This document shows positions 1 to 6,256 of a stretch of 10,006 nt of DNA, piece by piece. Source of the stretch: Candidatus Martarchaeota archaeon (GTDB lineage: Archaea > Micrarchaeota > Micrarchaeia > Micrarchaeales > Micrarchaeaceae); NCBI GenBank assembly GCA_023474155.1, contig JAMCYJ010000012.1:1-10006 (forward strand). The letters run 5' to 3'. Position 1 is the first letter of the stretch, and every line of letters begins with the position of its first letter. Both the position numbers and the translations under genes were made by a program. The notes below the pieces were generated by a model. It saw only the letters and a list, made by a program, of their open reading frames with translations, had not been told where the DNA came from and ran no database searches.

Positions 1-433
1 TTTTATCCAATTTCCCCAATAAGAAATCAGTTTTACATCTACTTTTCATAGACGCGCTTTTTGAATGCGCGCCGGCGGAAGGCCAATTTTGTCGGAGGAT
101 AACATTTGTAAACTCTTACGATTTGCACAAAAGGTTTTTAAACCTTTCGCAGCATTAATATTATATAAATAATAAGTAATGCGAAAGCTGCATTTATTAT
201 TTACATTTATATTTAACAAAAAATATAAAAATGCAAACCAAGATATTGGTGCAAAAAATGCAGGCAAATAAGCTATACCGAATGATGTGGAAACACATGT
301 CTTGTTTTATAGGTAGCTTAGGCGTCGCATTAGCAATCTCAGCAAATACAGCAAATAGAACACCAATATACGTTCATTTGGTTGCATAAAAATACTAAAA
401 AATTTTAACTTTTCAGTTTTTTAGGTGTTTTAT
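1..433. other. AT-rich region without an intact gene
   Basis: No convincing intact gene lies here. It is A+T-rich and holds broken minus-strand frames (separate entry) and a perfect 18-bp palindrome at 130-147 (AAAGGTTT-TT-AAACCTTT). A second imperfect pair follows: TTTCGC..ATTA near 145-157 against TAATGCGAAA near 177-186. The last 40 bases before the wHTH gene are AT-rich (a run of A then T around 399-412) and could supply its TATA box. The left edge of the window cuts whatever lies upstream. Confidence 0.5.
46..377 (-). pseudogene. Possible decayed small membrane protein (broken frames)
   Basis: On the minus strand an ATG at 377 opens a frame that stops after about a dozen codons. The +1-shifted frame at the same place reads IGVLFAVFAEIANATPKLP, a plausible membrane segment. 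From about 300 down, a third frame reads FGIAYLPAFFAPISWFAFLY, a second hydrophobic segment, and then stays open to a stop at 46-48 with a polar tail. Two shifts would join these into one protein with two hydrophobic helices. I do not recognise a family. A chance reading of AT-rich DNA is a real alternative; only the 73-codon TTG-started frame at 46-267 is intact. Confidence 0.2.
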
Positions 434-826
434 GTGAACCAAATGATAACTATAGTAGACGATAGGAAAATAATGCTGAGCAAACGCGAGCAGCTTATTA
501 TCCTGGAGATAGGGTATGATGAAATAACGAGCGCAAGCAGTTTTGTCGACTACATCTCCAACATGTACGGCGTCTCGAAAAGCTCTGTCTGGTACAGCCT
601 AAACAATCTGAAGGAAAAAGAAATTGTTGATTTCGCGACAAAGGACCACCCGGGGCACACATTGGTGCTTACAAAATCAGGCGTCTCTGAACTCGGCCGC
701 ATTAAAATGCACGGGCCTGAAATCATCAGATTCTTCGAGGCGCGGGACGAAGAGGCGAGGAAATATCTCAAATCGTCGGAAGTCGGCCTTGCCAGAGACA
801 CGATAAGCATTAATATTTCAATATAA
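434..826 (+). CDS. Winged helix-turn-helix transcriptional regulator
   Basis: A short DNA-binding protein of about 130 residues, probably a cytoplasmic transcription factor. Helix 1 is REQLIILEIG, helix 2 is ASSFVDYISNMYG and the likely recognition helix is SKSSVWYSLNNLKEKEIV. A beta wing follows (ATKDHPGHTLVLTKSGVSEL), the usual MarR/PadR/ArnR-like winged-helix order. The C-terminal 40 residues are charged and probably helical, perhaps for dimerization. I chose GTG 434 because AGGTG (423-427) sits six bases upstream; GTG 425 and ATG 443 are in frame and also possible. A hairpin terminator follows, so it is probably monocistronic. Fold is fairly sure; target and ligand are unknown. Confidence 0.75.
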   Translation: MNQMITIVDDRKIMLSKREQLIILEIGYDEITSASSFVDYISNMYGVSKSSVWYSLNNLKEKEIVDFATKDHPGHTLVLTKSGVSELGRIKMHGPEIIRFFEARDEEARKYLKSSEVGLARDTISINISI

Positions 827-880
827 GTAAGAAGCTGAGGGGTTTTAGGCGCGCTGAGGGGCGGGTTGCTAGATTCCGAT

Positions 881-923
881 AAACAGCCATGCTTTGGCTG
901 TTTATTTTTCTTTTGTTTTTGTT
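881..923 (+). terminator. Stem-loop plus T-rich terminator after the wHTH gene
   Basis: AAACAGCC (881-888) and GGCTGTTT (896-903) form a perfect 8-bp stem around a 7-base loop. A T-rich run to 923 follows. It lies about 55 bases after the wHTH stop codon and before the next promoter. The T tract alone would suit archaeal termination. Confidence 0.6.
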
Positions 924-999
924 TCAATTAAAAGCAATGCATAAATTAAATTTTATTTAGGGGCGCAATTCTAAAAAAATATTAGAAACATCTCCAAAA

Positions 1000-1009
1000 G
1001 ATTTAAATA
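1000..1009 (+). promoter_or_regulatory. TATA box with purine-rich BRE
   Basis: TTTAAATA at 1002-1009 follows the purine-rich AAAAG (996-1000), a standard archaeal BRE/TATA arrangement. A start site about 25 bases on falls near 1030, giving a leader of about 15 bases that carries GGGGT (1036-1040) before ATG 1046. Confidence 0.55.
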
Positions 1010-1045
1010 TGGTGAAAACAATAATATTTGTAGTTGGGGTTTAAA

Positions 1046-1345
1046 ATGGTGGAAAAGAGAAGGATAAAGAGAGAGAGGAACATAGAATACATCAGTGCAG
1101 GCCAAAGCAATTTCATAAACGCGGCTGAATTCGAGAAGTACCTTGGAGAGCTCGGAATTCCAGTAAAAACAGACGACGCGGAAAGGGCGAAGTTCGTCCT
1201 GAACGAAATACTCAGCACAAAGGCAAGGGAGTATATACAGAGGGCGAAGAAAATCGCGGACGAAGGGGATATGGAATTCGGGGCAGGGTCGGTGGCAATG
1301 GCAGCTGTATGCCCCAAGCAGGAAAAGGAAGTGGCAGAAGCATAA
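1046..1345 (+). CDS. Small basic protein, possible divergent histone fold
   Basis: A 99-residue protein with a very basic start (MVEKRRIKRER), then a helical region. ATG 1046 is chosen because GGGGT sits six bases upstream and the TATA box is 37 bases upstream; TTG 1034 is a poorer choice. The helical part has a histone-fold-like order: short helix (AAEFEKYLGELG), loop with VKTDDA, long central helix ending KKIADEG, loop DMEF, short helix GAGSVAMAAV. This parallels archaeal histones (V-S-E-D-A-A entry to helix 2; AKHAG-RKTV-KAEDIKLAVK end). The central helix would be about three residues longer, and the RKT of loop 2 is missing. A nucleoid or DNA-binding role is therefore only inference; an unrelated helical protein is the alternative. 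Monocistronic, with its own terminator. Confidence 0.8.
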   Translation: MVEKRRIKRERNIEYISAGQSNFINAAEFEKYLGELGIPVKTDDAERAKFVLNEILSTKAREYIQRAKKIADEGDMEFGAGSVAMAAVCPKQEKEVAEA

Positions 1346-1388
1346 AGCATAAGAAATAAGAGAGAAGGAATACAAGATAAGGAAAAAG

Positions 1389-1438
1389 AAGGGAAGGGGG
1401 CATTGGGTTGTTGATGCCTTTTTCCTTTTTATTTTTTT
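1389..1438 (+). terminator. Long G-U-rich stem-loop and T-tract terminator
   Basis: Bases 1389-1403 (AAGGGAAGGGGGCAT) pair along all 15 positions with 1414-1428 (ATGCCTTTTTCCTTT) if G-U pairs are allowed, around a 10-base loop. The right arm runs into a T-rich tract to 1438. It ends the gene at 1046-1345. Because the wobble pairs are G-U only on the plus-strand RNA, the structure favours plus-strand transcription. Confidence 0.65.
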
Positions 1439-1577
1439 ATAATAGGCCGCCGAATACGCGCAGCAATTTTCATGCGCCTTGACCAGAGAAACGGGGTGCA
1501 ATGTCTGAATTTATTATAACTGCCCGCGCAATCCTCTAAATGGAATGGCCAAGAAGGCCTTGGCAACTACTTTGAAC

Positions 1578-1862
1578 CTAAATCAGTTTTTTGACCTCCA
1601 GCATCCTCATATTCGTGCTCGAGACCTCCATTCTGATTTCATACGTTATCTCCGATAGCTCCGCGTCCAGGAATTTCTCGCTTGTTTTCCTGAATTTCAC
1701 TAAATCCTGCACGTGGTCGGTCAAAGCCCTCTTGAATTTGAGGTCGTTGATCCGCCCGTCCGCATCCTCGCCTGTACAGAGTCTGTATTTTTGGTTCATT
1801 TCATCCACCAAGGAATCTATGGCCGCATAGAGCTTTCGCCCTACTGATTTGCCATTTTCCAT
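1578..1862 (-). CDS. Small helical protein of unknown function
   Basis: A 94-residue charged, soluble protein with no signal peptide or membrane segment; I do not recognise the family. It looks mostly helical: an N-terminal amphipathic stretch (KLYAAIDSLVDEMNQKY), a short turn with GEDADGRIND, then a long helical part (FKRALTDHVQDLVKFRKTSE, and onward through FLDAELSEI) ending MRMLEVKKLI. This could be a helical hairpin or a coiled-coil dimer. ATG 1862 is preceded by GGGTGA (minus strand, 1867-1872) at four bases, a good SD. A TATA-like box lies near 1903-1911. It is divergent from the 2190-3838 genes and shares their intergenic region. Confidence 0.7.
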   Translation of the reverse strand: MENGKSVGRKLYAAIDSLVDEMNQKYRLCTGEDADGRINDLKFKRALTDHVQDLVKFRKTSEKFLDAELSEITYEIRMEVSSTNMRMLEVKKLI

Positions 1863-1868
1863 TTAGTC

Positions 1869-1896
1869 ACCCAGAGATTACCTGCATATTTGCAGA
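1869..1896. repeat. Hairpin element, copy 1
   Basis: The minus strand reads CTGCA-AATA-TGCAG (5-bp stem), then GTAATCTCTGGG. The CTGGG end runs into the SD of the 94-residue gene. A related copy at about 2062-2090, same orientation, matches at about 22 of 28 positions; changes are mostly in the loop. If transcribed it lies in the leader of the minus-strand gene, where pairing could affect ribosome access. Confidence 0.45.
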
Positions 1897-1902
1897 CAGA
1901 CT

Positions 1903-1911
1903 TGCTTATAT
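1903..1911 (-). promoter_or_regulatory. Candidate TATA box for the 94-residue gene
   Basis: The minus strand reads CAATATAAG after GC-rich GGCG, about 40 bases before ATG 1862. A start near 1880 would begin the transcript inside the hairpin element at 1881-1896 and leave the GGGTGA SD in the leader. It is a weak match and the call is tentative. Confidence 0.35.
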
Positions 1912-1941
1912 TGCGCCAGTCAAACGCACTTTCTTTATTTT

Positions 1942-1972
1942 ATTAAAGGGCTAAACTATTTATAGTTTACTA
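1942..1972. repeat. AT-rich palindromic repeat, copy 1
   Basis: ATTAAAGGGC is followed by a perfect dyad, TAAACTA-TTTA-TAGTTTA (1952-1969), then CTA. Copy 2 starts 62 bp later, about six helical turns, so both would face the same side of the DNA. This is the form expected of a site for a dimeric regulator. Confidence 0.5.
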
Positions 1973-2003
1973 ATTATTTGTTTAGTTTAATAAATAAATT
2001 TAT

Positions 2004-2032
2004 ATTAAAGGTAAGATATTTATATTTTACTA
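2004..2032. repeat. AT-rich palindromic repeat, copy 2
   Basis: ATTAAAGG is followed by TAAGATA-TTTA-TATTTTA and CTA. Apart from a 2-base gap it matches copy 1 at 26 of 29 positions. Two of the three differences form a compensating pair within the dyad (C-G to A-T), so the symmetry is kept; the third leaves a G-T pair. Confidence 0.5.
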
Positions 2033-2064
2033 TATATAATATAAATTGCCAAACCTTGGTTCCC

Positions 2065-2102
2065 AGAAATTGCCTGCAGAAATGCAGGCATTTGCTATTT
2101 CT
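2065..2102. repeat. Hairpin element, copy 2 (extended stem-loop)
   Basis: TGCCTGCA (2071-2078) and TGCAGGCA (2083-2090) form a perfect 8-bp stem closed by GAAA, a GNRA-type loop on the plus-strand RNA. An outer stem pairs AGAAAT (2065-2070) with ATTTCT (2097-2102) across a 6-base bulge. A TATA-rich run at 2031-2045 lies at the right distance to start a plus-strand transcript just before it. No gene ends here, so it is not an ordinary terminator; a leader or small-RNA structure is possible. Confidence 0.45.
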
Positions 2103-2156
2103 AAAAAAAATTTTATTCCTGACAAAAGGCGTAAATATGTTAAAGGGGTAAAGTAA

Positions 2157-2165
2157 AGTATATAG
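2157..2165 (+). promoter_or_regulatory. TATA box for the 2190-3838 operon
   Basis: AGTATATAG follows the purine-rich GGGGTAAAGTAA. Transcription about 25 bases on would start near 2185, almost at ATG 2190, so the leader would be very short. Confidence 0.45.
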
Positions 2166-2189
2166 GCATTTTGCCTGAATGGGGATAAT

Positions 2190-2351
2190 ATGGATTTGGA
2201 GGAATTGAATGGTGTGATGTGGAGATACAAGAACGAGGGAAAGGACAAGATAGCAAAAAATCTTGAGAATCTTATAGAATTCGTAAGAAGGCAGGGAGAA
2301 AAAGGGGCAGAAAACAAAAATGAAGGAAGCAACACTGGCGGAAAGCAGTGA
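2190..2351 (+). CDS. 53-residue small protein overlapping the GH15 gene
   Basis: ATG 2190 opens a 53-codon frame, starting MDLEELNGVMWRYKNEGKD and ending GSNTGGKQ at TGA 2349-2351. GGGG (2181-2184) lies five bases upstream and a TATA box about 30 bases upstream. The N-terminal 38 residues look like one amphipathic helix (NLENLIEFVRRQ); the tail is polar and probably disordered. No family is recognised. Its TGA overlaps the GTG of the hydrolase (GTGA), a classic coupling arrangement, so it may be a real small subunit or a leader peptide that couples translation. The operon position supports it being real; its length and unknown family argue for caution. Confidence 0.5.
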   Translation: MDLEELNGVMWRYKNEGKDKIAKNLENLIEFVRRQGEKGAENKNEGSNTGGKQ

Positions 2352-3838
2352 ACTATTTAAATGGCGATAAAATGGCTGGAATCAAAACAAAACACGACGA
2401 GGGTCAGAAAGAAGCCCATGGCAATAATATAGAATACTTGAAAGAGACAGGAATGCGCGTTGGAACTTATGTCGGTGCGCAAATAAGCGAAACAGGATAT
2501 ATGAAGGCATCGCATAACTACAGCTTCTACATTCCGATGTGGTTCAGGGATTCATGCTTCACAAGCATGGCTCTTGCAGAGGCCAGTGATTTTTACAGGA
2601 ATGAGGCTTTTCAGCGAAAGTCGGCGCTCCTGCTCAACTTCATGTGGAAGTCGTCTGAAAACTTTCTCAACAACATCAAAAGGGGCATAGAGATTCCGTT
2701 AGAAAAGCCTAATTTTTTTGATATTATAAATCATTTTCCTGCAAGAATAGGAGAAGACGGATGGTACAGGGGGCGAAGGGGGATGGAATCAGACAATCCG
2801 TTTTTGACAAGCATGGAGCATTCCAACTGGCTGAGGCAGTATGATTCCGTGCCTCTGCTCATAGGCGCAACAGCAGAGTATATTGAAAAATTTGGAGTAA
2901 AGGATATTGACGCCAGCCTGTCCGGCATAAAAGACGCATTGCCTGCGATGATAGACTACATGGTAAAAATATACAAGACGCCGTGCTCGAACCTGTGGGA
3001 GATGGACACGGACAAAATCCATTCATACGATGTGGCTGCGATATATTACGGCATGAACAGCGCCATGAGAATTGTAAAATATATCAAGGAAAATTTGAAA
3101 AACGAGCTTGTGGAGGACTATGAGGAAATAAGAAAAATAAAATCCAAAAATTACAGGAATCTGAAAAGCGAGGACAGGGATAAAATAAAAAGATTCGCTG
3201 GAAAAGACGCTCTCTGCGATGACGAAGCAGTAAATTCCATAGACCTGCAGGGCATGGGCAGAAAGCTTGAAGACATAGACAAATTCCTGAACGACTACTT
3301 TATAAGGGACGGCATAATGTACAAATCAAAGAACGTGTTCAAGCCTGACAAGAGCGGGTTCGAATCAGAGCCTATAAAAGATGTGGACTCCGGGCAGACA
3401 TTCATATTCACGAAGTTCAAACCGCCGTGCGCAACTCAGGCAGTGCAGGAAAATACAATGAAAAAGATAGAGAAAGACCTGTTTTCCGGAAACGAGCTGC
3501 CGATAAGATTCAAGGATGATTCGTATTTTCTCGGGGGAAGGTGGCCTTTGCTCGGGCTTGAAGCCGCGAATTGGTATCTGGAAAATGGAAAAAAAGACAT
3601 GGCGGAGAAAATCATTGACTATATAACAGACAAGTACCTTGCAAACAGCAATGCGATACCCGAGCAGGAAATAATAAACCCTGCCAGTAGCCATGACCCT
3701 GCTGATTACCTCTCAAAAAACAACAACAGCCCTATTAGCGACCTTGCATGGTCTGAGTCCTCGTATTTATGCTCGGTCGTCAAATACGCGCAAGCAGCAT
3801 CAGAGGGCATAAAAGGAATAAAAAGGGAGGCAGTATAA
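2348..3838 (+). CDS. GH15-family glycoside hydrolase (glucoamylase-like)
   Basis: A 496-residue cytoplasmic-type protein with the landmarks of the GH15 (alpha/alpha)6-barrel. These are YIPMWFRD (W65-D68) and its helix MALAEA; NLWEMD with the expected general-acid E218; GGRWPLLGLEAANWYLENG (W399), whose position fits the substrate site; IPEQE with the expected general-base E439; and LAWSESSYL (466-474). GH15 enzymes release glucose from alpha-glucans; some archaeal members cleave trehalose, so the substrate is open. There is no signal peptide, and the beta-sandwich domain that usually precedes the barrel in prokaryotic glucoamylases is absent. A lysine-rich insert lies around 255-290. GTG 2348 overlaps the upstream stop; ATG 2372 is an alternative. 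An intracellular glycogen or trehalose role is inferred. Confidence 0.85.
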   Translation: MNYLNGDKMAGIKTKHDEGQKEAHGNNIEYLKETGMRVGTYVGAQISETGYMKASHNYSFYIPMWFRDSCFTSMALAEASDFYRNEAFQRKSALLLNFMWKSSENFLNNIKRGIEIPLEKPNFFDIINHFPARIGEDGWYRGRRGMESDNPFLTSMEHSNWLRQYDSVPLLIGATAEYIEKFGVKDIDASLSGIKDALPAMIDYMVKIYKTPCSNLWEMDTDKIHSYDVAAIYYGMNSAMRIVKYIKENLKNELVEDYEEIRKIKSKNYRNLKSEDRDKIKRFAGKDALCDDEAVNSIDLQGMGRKLEDIDKFLNDYFIRDGIMYKSKNVFKPDKSGFESEPIKDVDSGQTFIFTKFKPPCATQAVQENTMKKIEKDLFSGNELPIRFKDDSYFLGGRWPLLGLEAANWYLENGKKDMAEKIIDYITDKYLANSNAIPEQEIINPASSHDPADYLSKNNNSPISDLAWSESSYLCSVVKYAQAASEGIKGIKREAV

Positions 3839-3857
3839 AATAGTATGAAATAGGCCG

Positions 3858-5132
3858 CTATGCCTTCTGCCTCGCCTTTACGAGATCGATGTCTTTTCTG
3901 AGCGCGGCGGGCACCTTGACTTTGAGGTTTCCCTGCTGTTTTTCAGAATCAGTATCAACAAACCCGATCCTGCCTGCCCTTGCTTGCTGCGAGGAAATTG
4001 CAGAGCCGATTCCATTCTCGAAAACCCTTGTAAGCTCAATGGCGTCAATCTTGAACTCGATGTCATTTCTCAGGGACTTTTTCCTCGAAAGGTCCAGGGC
4101 AACTGAATTGCATATGCTGCTGATGTCAGATCCTGAGCAGGACTTGGATTTTTTTGCGAGATCCTGCAGGAACGCGCCGTAGTCCGGTATGAGTCTGTCT
4201 ATTGCGTGGTCCTTTATGTATTTGTCGAATATTTCCCTCCTGCCGTTTTCATCGGGAAGAGGCACTTCTATCTTGTGCAGCCTTCCCGGCCTCAGCAGCG
4301 CAGGGTCTATAAGCTCGGGCATGTTCGTCGCGCCGATGACGATCACGTCCTTGAAATCATTGATCCCGTCGAGAATCGAAAGCAGCTCGTTCACCACGCT
4401 GTTATAGAGCTTTGCGTTTGGGCCGTCGTCCCTTTTCGATCCTAGCGAATCGAACTCGTCTATGAATATTATCGACGGCGCGTTCTTCTTCGCCATATCG
4501 AAGTACTTCTTTATGTTCTCTAGGTCCTCGCCGTGCCACTTGCGCTCTATGTCGCCTGCTGTAAAGGAGTAAAAGTTGAACCCTATCTGCTTGCTTAATA
4601 TTTTTGCTATCGTTGTCTTGCCTGTGCCTGGCGGGCCGTGGAGCAGGAATCCCCTTTTGGGCTGGGCATTGAACTCCTCGTAGTTCGCCCTGTTCAGGAT
4701 AGGATCGAGCACGCTCTGTTTTATCTCCTGCACAATGCCGTCAAGCCCGCGCAGGTCAGCCCAGGAATTCGCCGCGGCTGCCGCCGCGTCGTCGACCTTG
4801 GCAAATGTGAAATCGGCGAGGTTTATGCGCGTCCTTCCTTCTAAAATTGCCTTTCTGTAAGCTATCTTTACAATCTTTACTAGTTCCCCGCCGCTGCAGC
4901 CTTCTGTCCTTGCCACGACCTTGGCCGGAAGCCCTCCTGCGCAGTCTATATGCTCAAGCGTTTTCTCGAGTATCTTGATCCTTGATTCCTTGCCAGGAAT
5001 CGGAAGCTTTATCCAGTCTTCAAATAGGTTGGTAAGGAAAACAGGCGCTATGAGCGCCTTGTTTTTTGTTGTCGCAATAAGGATATTGTTCAATTCCGGC
5101 TTCAGAAACTTCTGCAGGTAAGCTATAGCCAA
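3858..5132 (-). CDS. AAA ATPase, C-terminal part of an IS-split gene
   Basis: This holds the last 421 residues of a tandem AAA ATPase cut by the IS at 5126-6256. It begins with the end of the first module (sensor-1-like NNILIATTKN and the helical lid), then a complete second module. That has Walker A GPPGTGKTT (166-174), pore-loop-like KWHGED (198-203), Walker B IIFIDE (221-226), sensor 1 GATN (N270) and RPGR (281-284). This set fits an active Cdc48/VAT-type unfoldase module. The tail, from about 370, is polar and family-unassigned. The first codon, TTG 5130-5132, belongs to the IS end and has no visible SD. The fragment may be silent, or made from read-through of the transposase transcript, which runs the same way. 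It converges with the GH15 gene across 19 bp. Confidence 0.85.
   Translation of the reverse strand: MAIAYLQKFLKPELNNILIATTKNKALIAPVFLTNLFEDWIKLPIPGKESRIKILEKTLEHIDCAGGLPAKVVARTEGCSGGELVKIVKIAYRKAILEGRTRINLADFTFAKVDDAAAAAANSWADLRGLDGIVQEIKQSVLDPILNRANYEEFNAQPKRGFLLHGPPGTGKTTIAKILSKQIGFNFYSFTAGDIERKWHGEDLENIKKYFDMAKKNAPSIIFIDEFDSLGSKRDDGPNAKLYNSVVNELLSILDGINDFKDVIVIGATNMPELIDPALLRPGRLHKIEVPLPDENGRREIFDKYIKDHAIDRLIPDYGAFLQDLAKKSKSCSGSDISSICNSVALDLSRKKSLRNDIEFKIDAIELTRVFENGIGSAISSQQARAGRIGFVDTDSEKQQGNLKVKVPAALRKDIDLVKARQKA
5126..5130. repeat. IS left end (TAGCC) with flanking TA
   Basis: TAGCC matches the other end in inverted orientation; the flanking TA is 5124-5125. On the minus strand, IS bases 5130-5132 supply the TTG that opens the downstream AAA fragment. 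Confidence 0.75.
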
Positions 5133-5144
5133 ACGTAAAAGTAA

Positions 5145-6182
5145 TTAGACTGGAAGACTTAATAATGCTTCTATTGGAATTAGCGATGCGACGCTTTTCA
5201 CTGTTTCGGGTTTTAGACGCCGCACAAACCAACTCAACTTCATTGCAAGCTGTTTTCTATTTATAAATTCCCTGTTGTTCAGAAACTTCTGACGGTCATG
5301 ACACCATATAAGTTCCTGTGGATTCAAATTTGGGGAATATAGAGGCATCCATTTAACCTTGAATTTCGGATGCAATGAAAGCCACAGTTTCACTAATTCT
5401 GACTTATGAACTGGACCATTATCAAGATAAATCCATATTTCTCGTTTGTTTCGGTACACCTTCGCAACTTTTTCAAGAAATCTTATCATTGAAGGAGCTT
5501 TTGCAATCTTTGTGGCCAACTGTATCCGCTTACCGCTCAGAGGGTTTGTAGCACCAAATACGTTTAATCTCTCCTTATGGGACTGTCTTGTCTTCACAAT
5601 CAATCTGTCACCGAATGTCCATCCATAACCTTTATGGGGAGAGGTGGATGCCGACATTTCATCTTGGAACAAAAGCGCAATATCGTCGGTAATCTTTTGA
5701 AAATCTTTTAGGAATTGTTGCGCAAATACTATCTGCTTTTCCAGATCTGCCTCCTTATATTCGATTTGAGCCTTAATGTAATGACCTCCCATTTTTATCA
5801 AGATGTTTCTTATTGCATCTTCAGAAATAGTCTTTCCTTTAGTAATATAATATTTACGTAGTTCTGCGCAATCCCAAAAACTGGTATTTATTCCATGTGC
5901 CTGTGGGTTATTTTCATCTATCAAATGTTTCAATTCCTTCTTTTCTTCTTCGGTAAACGCAGATGGCCTTCCAGATTTGGGTTCATCAGAAAGATTTCTT
6001 TCCTCTTTCCATTTTTTTATCCAGTTATAAATCGAAGATTCGTCTACGCAGAATATCTTAGCCACCAATGAGACCTCAAAACCCTCACTTATTGCATGAA
6101 GTGCAAGATACCTTCCGTATTCTTTAGCATTTTTACATTCCTTTGCAAGTTTTTGAAGAAGAGGTCGATCTTCCTCCAACAT
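5145..6182 (-). CDS. IS630-family DDE transposase
   Basis: A full-length 345-residue transposase in a single frame. An N-terminal helix-turn-helix (about 35-60: VSLVAKIFCVDESSIYNWIKKW) is followed by the linker SGRPSAFTEEE and a second DNA-binding region. The DDE catalytic core is complete: D174 in LLFQDEMS, D254 in IYLDNGPVHKS and E290 in YSPNLNPQELIW, with 35 residues between the last two, normal for IS630. ATG 6182 has no SD; TCTAATAT about 20 bases upstream might drive a leaderless transcript. All key residues are present, so the element is probably still mobile. It is more A+T-rich than the AAA gene it split. Confidence 0.93.
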   Translation of the reverse strand: MLEEDRPLLQKLAKECKNAKEYGRYLALHAISEGFEVSLVAKIFCVDESSIYNWIKKWKEERNLSDEPKSGRPSAFTEEEKKELKHLIDENNPQAHGINTSFWDCAELRKYYITKGKTISEDAIRNILIKMGGHYIKAQIEYKEADLEKQIVFAQQFLKDFQKITDDIALLFQDEMSASTSPHKGYGWTFGDRLIVKTRQSHKERLNVFGATNPLSGKRIQLATKIAKAPSMIRFLEKVAKVYRNKREIWIYLDNGPVHKSELVKLWLSLHPKFKVKWMPLYSPNLNPQELIWCHDRQKFLNNREFINRKQLAMKLSWFVRRLKPETVKSVASLIPIEALLSLPV

Positions 6183-6251
6183 AAACTGTTCGCCATATTA
6201 GAATGGGATAGAAAGAAATTTGTTACTTTTGTTTTAAAAACAATAGCGGAG

Positions 6252-6256
6252 GGCTA
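6252..6256. repeat. IS right end (GGCTA) with flanking TA
   Basis: GGCTA is the inverted copy of the left end; the flanking TA is 6257-6258. Read on the minus strand, the IS begins TAGCC, and its TAG is the in-frame stop of the upstream AAA fragment. Confidence 0.75.

Larger units (their letters stand above)
1863..2189. promoter_or_regulatory. Shared AT-rich divergent control region
   Basis: No coding frame is seen in this gap between the minus-strand gene at 1578-1862 and the plus-strand pair starting at 2190. It contains promoters for both sides, two related hairpin elements, two dyad-symmetric AT-rich repeats, and a TTAAAGG motif three times (about 1943, 2005 and 2140). This density is high for a compact genome and suggests regulated divergent transcription. 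An origin-like role is less likely, since no Orc1/Cdc6 gene is adjacent. Confidence 0.5.
5126..6256 (-). mobile_element. IS630-family insertion sequence (1131 bp)
   Basis: The element carries one intact transposase gene. Its ends read TAGCC inward on both sides (5126-5130, and GGCTA at 6252-6256), flanked by TA at 5124-5125 and 6257-6258, the target duplication typical of IS630/Tc1-mariner elements. Subterminal AAACGTAAAAGTAA (5131-5144) resembles the reverse complement of 6222-6235. Removing the element and one TA joins codons ATA-ATA-GCT-TAC and restores the AAA gene without a change, which fixes the borders to the base. An intact transposase and a clean scar suggest a recent event. Confidence 0.92.

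Noticed and set aside
834..861. Direct repeat GCTGAGGGG (834-842 and 853-861)
   Set aside because: Only nine bases; D-box-like CTGA is present but no C box pairs with it, so a C/D sRNA is not supported.
971..1501. Long minus-strand frames over the 1046-1345 gene
   Set aside because: They are antisense to a gene with promoter, SD and terminator, and their Cys/Phe/Leu-rich composition is typical of complement reading of purine-rich coding DNA.
1548..1564. Hairpin GCCAAG-AAGGC-CTTGGC after the 94-residue gene
   Set aside because: No T tract follows on either strand, so it was not called a terminator.
1748..1770. GEDADGRIND as an EF-hand loop in the 94-residue protein
   Set aside because: Positions 3, 5, 6 and 8 fit, but position 1 is Gly and position 12 is Lys, so calcium binding is not supported.
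3351..3372. GGGTTCGAATC, a tRNA T-loop-like string
   Set aside because: It lies in the GH15 gene as an ordinary D-K-S-G-F-E-S reading; the flanking bases do not form a T stem and no acceptor or anticodon arm fits.
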